64,000 nt of DNA, taken from contig OY783219.1 in the NCBI GenBank assembly GCA_963678705.1, positions 4,464,001 to 4,528,000 of the forward strand, in the 5' to 3' direction. Every line of letters starts with the position of its first letter. Position 1 is the first letter of the stretch. Shown in pieces: positions 59,343 through 64,000 of this stretch. Below the pieces are notes generated by a model. The model worked only from the letters and a program-made list of their open reading frames with translations, did no database searches and had not been told where the DNA came from. Both the position numbers and the translations under genes were made by a program. Source of the DNA: Panorpa germanica. Taxonomy: Eukaryota > Arthropoda > Insecta > Mecoptera > Panorpidae.

Positions 59343-61000
59343 TTAAATTTCAATAGTCGCTTCTGTTACTGTAGGAATAGTTTCTTGTTTTTCCGTTGTC
59401 TTTTCTTCAATTTTTTCACCGTATTCTTTTTCAATATCTGCAGCTGTAGTTACTGGGGTCACCTGAGCTTTTGTTGTCACGGGAACCATGCTTGATTCAG
59501 ACCGTGATGTTTTTAAAATATTTTTACTGCCTTCTTCAGCGTTGTCAACAATTTTAACTGAATATAGACTTACTGAAGATCCTTTAATATTCTGTAAATA
59601 TAATATTATTTGAAAAGTTTGAATAATTAATAAATAGGTTTGAAGCCTTAATACAGCGCAAACATTTCTTTCTTACCGAATTATTTCTCTGTCTGGGTTG
59701 TATAACTTCCACACCATTTAACTCATTGGCACTGCCACCTTGGGAATCCTTGCAACAATGTCGTTTAACGCAGCTTTGTCCAGGACATTGCATCAAACAT
59801 TCCGTTCGACTCCTGCTGCAAGATCCGCGATAAAATTCGGGTTGAATCGTTACTTGTGTGATTCCTTGCTCATGGAAGAATCCTAATACGTCTTCGGTGA
59901 TTCTAATATACTCCTACAGAAAGAACAATTGTTAAATTTCCTACAAATCACATTTTACAGAATGTAGGCTATATAATTTTCTTACAGATGGATCTTGAAA
60001 GATTATATGCGCGGTTGAAACAATTTTACTAGCGGTTAGTTGCCAGATGTGGAGATCGTGGACGTTGATGATGTCTGGAAAAGCTTCCAGCAAGCTTGTT
60101 TTCAGAGAATCAATGTCGATAGATCCTGGAATGGTCTGGAGAAGAATCAGCCCGGATTCTTTCACTGAAAGAAAATTGAATATTGTTAGCTAATGTTCCA
60201 ACCGTAACTTGAAAGATAAGATTCTAATACTTACTGTAAGGATAGCTCAAAGTTAAAAGGCATATGCAGGATATGATTGATAAAACCGGATCTACAAACT
60301 TAGCCACGTGTTCGTCTGTGAAGTACACTATCAAAGAACATATAATTACGAAAATAGAACCTGGAAAATAAGGAGAAAGTTAATAAATATTATCTAGAGT
60401 ATGAGCTTGTTTTATTTTATACTTACTAACGACATCTCTTGACATTTCCCACAAGCCTTGTCTTTGGACTGCGTGATGCGGAATATGTGGCCTTCTGGTT
60501 CTTGACAATCTTCGTTCTCCTTTCTTGACAGAGTCACCAGACATAACGCGATCTAGCACAACGTCCCCAGCGTCTGTGACCTGCAGCATGCTTCCTTGAT
60601 GGAATGTGTAGCCCCCAATGACCAGGTAGCACAGTGCGTTGAGTATCAATCCCAGAGCACCAACAAATAGCACCGGGATGGGATGGTGCATGGGGTCTTG
60701 GTGGTCTATATGGATCAAGGTCAGCGCGGCTTCCATAAGTAGCGAGAAGCACAGGGAAGCAAGGAACACACAGACAATGAGCAGCATCACCACGTCGATA
60801 CGGGCCCACCCGAATGTATTCTTCAGACGGCGCTCCTGATTGGAACTGTGCGACGTCCTGGCTCTGGAGGTCGCGCGGTCCGTTGCGATCCCATCTGATC
60901 CCGCTGGATTCGTTGTTAAATCCTCCCCGCTACTAGAAACGGAGTTTCCGCCAGTGTTGTTTCCGGTACGACGCTCTGCGTTTGTTTCTGATTGACTGTG
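59343..61000 (-). CDS. ZnT1-type cation diffusion facilitator (5' partial)
   Basis: A zinc-transporter-family membrane protein; 454 residues are visible. Minus-strand exons: 61000-60427, 60360-60235, 60164-59986, 59913-59677 and 59591-59343, all in phase. Order: an Asn/Ser-rich loop, the NTFGWAR motif and two membrane helices, a Ser/Arg loop, a helix with GLWEMSRDVVSSIFVII, another helix, then the cytosolic domain (ESGLILLQTIPGSI, NVHDLHIWQLTASK, TQVTIQPEF) and a cysteine-rich tail (CLMQCPGQSCVKRHCC). The exon(s) for helices 1-2 with the first zinc ligands are not found up to 64,000 and should lie beyond. In helix 5 the usual HxxxD zinc site reads ExxxD, so zinc transport as such is uncertain. 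Confidence 0.85.
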
Positions 61001-61616
61001 CTGAAATTTAAAATTAGATATTTGAAATTATAACGCCTGAAAACACTGCAACCAGAATAACACACTCTAGCAGGTCCAGAAAAAATGAAACAATGAAGAT
61101 TGTTATTGGATTTTACGTTTTTTGTGGTCACCATATATTTGATTGTTCCGTCCGTTTTGTCCATTCATTATTTCAATCGCTTTGTTTCTATTTCCGGTGT
61201 AGCTATGACCTAACACATTTGTTTTTAGATTGCCTTTGAATTTATCATTTATTTTTTTACTAAACATAGTACATTACATAATTTGTAGTGCAGTTTCTGA
61301 CGCATGCGTACTTTATTGTTCTTTGGCAAATGTGTAGTTGGATATTAAGAAAAAAGGTTGTTAAACGTTATTTCTTTACATATACAGTCCAAATATAATA
61401 TCACTGTTAGGAACGCTTTTGTTGCATTGCGTGCACCTACAGTGATATAGTAACGTGTTATAGATCACAAGCTAATACATGTAAAGCATGACAACATACA
61501 ACGTTGCCAAGTTGTGATAGCTACCTCCACTAAGAGTACGCTTTTTTAAAAAAATATCAGCTTTAAAGCTTTATATCTTTTTTATTAACAGTACATAACA
61601 TCTAAAGAACAGTCAA
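61001..61616. other. Upstream intron of the ZnT gene
   Basis: Follows the acceptor AAATTTCAG at 61,001-61,009. No exon for the missing N-terminal helices is visible. Confidence 0.4.
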
Positions 61617-61901
61617 AACTGTCTAAGTTTTTTTTTTATATAGTTTCTCGGGCTTCCTAGGCACGTAGCCTTTTATCGCCCTTAATATTGTTCTGCTTCT
61701 TCTTATACGTTATATCCAGACAACAAGAATTATCTATTCATGGCTACTACTGTTATAAATTTCGGTTTCTCAATCAAAAAGGGGGTGTTAACAGGAAGCG
61801 TCTGCGAAGTCTGTAGCACCGCCCTTTGGAGTCCATTTCTTGCCATTGCAGTATTTTTACATTGCCACAGAATGTGGTCAGGGTCTGCAACTGTCTAAGT
61901 T
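61617..61901 (-). mobile_element. 5'-truncated non-LTR retrotransposon (LINE) with target duplication
   Basis: Minus-strand reading ADPDHILWQCKNTAMARNGL and following residues to a stop (about 61,884-61,738) is the C-terminal end of a LINE ORF2. A 3' UTR and an A-tail (61,628-61,638 as T run) follow. The 13-mer AACTGTCTAAGTT flanks both sides (61,617-61,629 and 61,889-61,901), a target-site duplication. Confidence 0.85.
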
Positions 61902-63082
61902 ATCGAGATAACGTTAAAATTAAGCTTGTTGTATACTTTGTTACCTTCTTGTGCAAATATGCTCACTTTAATTATTAATATCTAGCTTCACATCTGGAGC
62001 GCAAAATTTAGATTGGGAAATGAAGAGAAAGGCAGCAGATACTGGGAAAATAGAGAGAAAAGGATGTGCTGAAATGAAATAGAAATGCCGGAGAACATGT
62101 GAGAAAGAGTAAAAATTGAAAAGCAGATTGTTTAGTTATTGAAGGAAGCAGTGAAGGGAAGATATGGATGGCGGAGATAGAGAGAAAGAAAGGCAGAGTA
62201 GAAACAGGAGGTAGAGTAGCAGCAGTGTTGTTTCTTTTGGAAAGAGTGAGAATGGGTAGATAGTATGTACTTAAGCACAATGATATGTAATTTAATGATT
62301 TACTGAATGCGGAAGAATGTAATGGCAATAAAATAATAATATAAATATCTCGCTTTACAGCTGGTCAAAACGTTTGAAACTGTGTAATTAAGTTAAAGAC
62401 ACTTATTTTAACGTCTTACATAAATTTTATCGAATTCTGTAGTTCTATTAATGAAAATAGTTAGTTTAAATGTTTTCTAACGTAATTTTGAATGCTGATT
62501 TTTAATTTAAAGAGATGTTAGCATAATATAAGTCTTCATCCATTATCAGTCTTCAGAATCAGGTTCATCATTATTTATAACTTGAATCTTGTAAATCATC
62601 TAAACGTATCTTATCTTATCAGCTTGTGTGGACCCCGTGTTGACGAGTAAATAATTTGATTACATTGTTCGCCTGGTGAAGTCTAGGTTTGTCGTTGTGG
62701 TCTCCAGCTCCATGCGGTCAAAACAATATTTGGAGCGAGTTGAATGTTTTCTTCAAAAAGATTAAATATTTTGTTTATTGTAAACATATTTAGAAAATTA
62801 TCGAAATTGTTTGTTTTTAAATTAATTGGGTTGTTCTGTTTTCAGTTGTACCAACAGAAAAATTGTTATTTTGTTTTGTTTTTTAAGAATTGTTGATTTT
62901 AAGAAAAAATTATATTGTTATGTTTGACATTGATTAATGTTCCAATATTTCAATGGGGTAAACTTAAATATGATCTTTTTTAGACCCTACAGATTGGGAC
63001 GTCACTGTTTTTAGATATATTAAATGAATGTACTTGAAAATTTACGTTTTAAAGTGTAATTACTTGTGATACTTTGAACTTT
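61902..63082. repeat. Repeat debris and AT-rich DNA
   Basis: 62,000-62,340 is purine-rich with possible remains of a retroelement end (GGAAAGAGTGAGAATGGGTA ...). Then 62,345-62,396 matches the repeat at 15,318-15,370. The rest is AT-rich. No host coding block. Confidence 0.5.
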
Positions 63083-64000
63083 TTTGATGCAGTTATGTTT
63101 GTTAGGCTCTAAAGTAAATAACTGCTTCATTACTTTTTAAATATCTACGCGATTCTGGCTTTTATGCGACTTTTTTAAAATTCATGGAGGTTTCTTTTCT
63201 AAATTTTTTTTTTGGATTTCTTGAAAAGTTTTGATGCAGTTTTGTTCGTTATGTTTTAAAATAAAGAACTGCTTCATTACTTTTTAAATATCTACGCGAT
63301 TCTGGCTTTTATGCGACTTTTTTAAAATTCATGGAGGTTTCTTTTCTAAATTTTTTTTTTGGATTTCTTGAAAAGTTTTGATGCAGTTTTGTTCGTTATG
63401 TTTTAAAATAAAGAACTGCTTCATTACTTTTTAAATATCTACGCGATTCTGGCTTTTATGCGACTTTTTTAAAATTCATGGAGGTTTCTTTTCTAAATTT
63501 TTTTTTTGGATTTCTTGAAAAGTTTTGATGCAGTTTTGTTCGTTATGTTTTAAAATAAAGAACTGCTTCATTACTTTTTAAATATCTACGCGATTCTGGC
63601 TTTTATGCGACTTTTTTAAAATTCATGGAGGTTTCTTTTCTAAATTTTTTTTTTGGATTTCTTGAAAAGTTTTGATGCAGTTTTGTTCGTTATGTTTTAA
63701 AATAAAGAACTGCTTCATTACTTTTTAAATATCTACGCGATTCTGGCTTTTATGCGACTTTTTTAAAATTCATGGAGGTTTCTTTTCTAAATTTTTTTTT
63801 TGGATTTCTTGAAAAGTTTTGATGCAGTTTTGTTCGTTATGTTTTAAAATAAAGAACTGCTTCATTACTTTTTAAATATCTACGCGATTCTGGCTTTTAT
63901 GCGACTTTTTTAAAATTCATGGAGGTTTTTTTTCTAAAAATTTTTTTTGGATTTCTTGAAAAATTTTGATGCAGTTTTGTTCGTTATGTTTTAAAATAAA
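63083..64000. repeat. Satellite array with a 147-bp period
   Basis: The landmark GTTCGTTATG occurs at 63,244, 63,391, 63,538, 63,685, 63,832 and 63,979, exactly 147 bp apart. A diverged edge monomer starts near 63,083. Inner monomers are almost identical. The array runs out of the window. Confidence 0.97.

Noticed and set aside
62008-62328. 106-codon minus-strand frame rich in Ser, Phe and Leu
   Set aside because: It is the complement of a purine-rich repeat segment, with biased composition and no family resemblance.

Overview
The window looks like nuclear DNA of an insect. It is AT-rich, and nearly every protein gene is split by short GT-AG introns. The gene set is animal: EMC10, mRpL59/CRIF1, EDEM2, a FAM187-type Ig membrane protein, lin-9, Nup50, a PHF21A/BHC80-like PHD protein, a Ly6 protein, a ZNF143/Staf-type factor, a ferritin, RpS10, SF3A2, RpL27A and a ZnT-type transporter. 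I could not fix the insect order from sequence alone.

Layout. Positions 1-14,600 are gene-dense: EMC10 (+, 5' end off the window), mRpL59 (-), EDEM2 (+), the FAM187-like receptor (-), lin-9 (+) and Nup50 (-), in convergent and divergent pairs with small gaps. From 14,600 to 22,600 lie the PHF21A-like gene, which has a 3 kb intron, and a Ly6/uPAR gene. From about 23,320 to 31,620 there is a direct tandem duplication of a roughly 4 kb unit. Each unit carries one small gene for a secreted, cysteine-rich protein with a hydrophobic C-terminus. The flanks of the two copies are almost identical, but the ectodomains differ at about 40% of residues, nearly all by replacement changes. I consider this the most interesting feature of the window.

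From 31,620 to 46,250 the DNA is mostly transposon debris: two MITE families, partly nested, plus a TA-flanked MITE. Inside it sits an orphan gene (32,252-34,427, -) with three phase-consistent coding exons for a secreted protein I do not recognise. The end of a MITE lies directly against one of its splice donors. From 46,470 to 61,000 genes are dense again: ZNF143 (with a mariner deletion relic in its first coding intron), a ferritin with a very long N-terminal extension, RpS10, SF3A2, RpL27A and the 3' part of a ZnT1-like gene. The two ribosomal protein genes carry intronic box C/D snoRNA candidates of one family, with a guide matching the conserved 3' region of 18S rRNA. The right end (63,083-64,000) is a satellite with a 147-bp repeat that continues out of the window.

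Exon boundaries were read by hand from splice consensus, reading-frame phase and remembered family conservation. Gene names rest on recognising protein sequence, not on a database search. No tRNA, rRNA, CRISPR or bacterial feature was seen.
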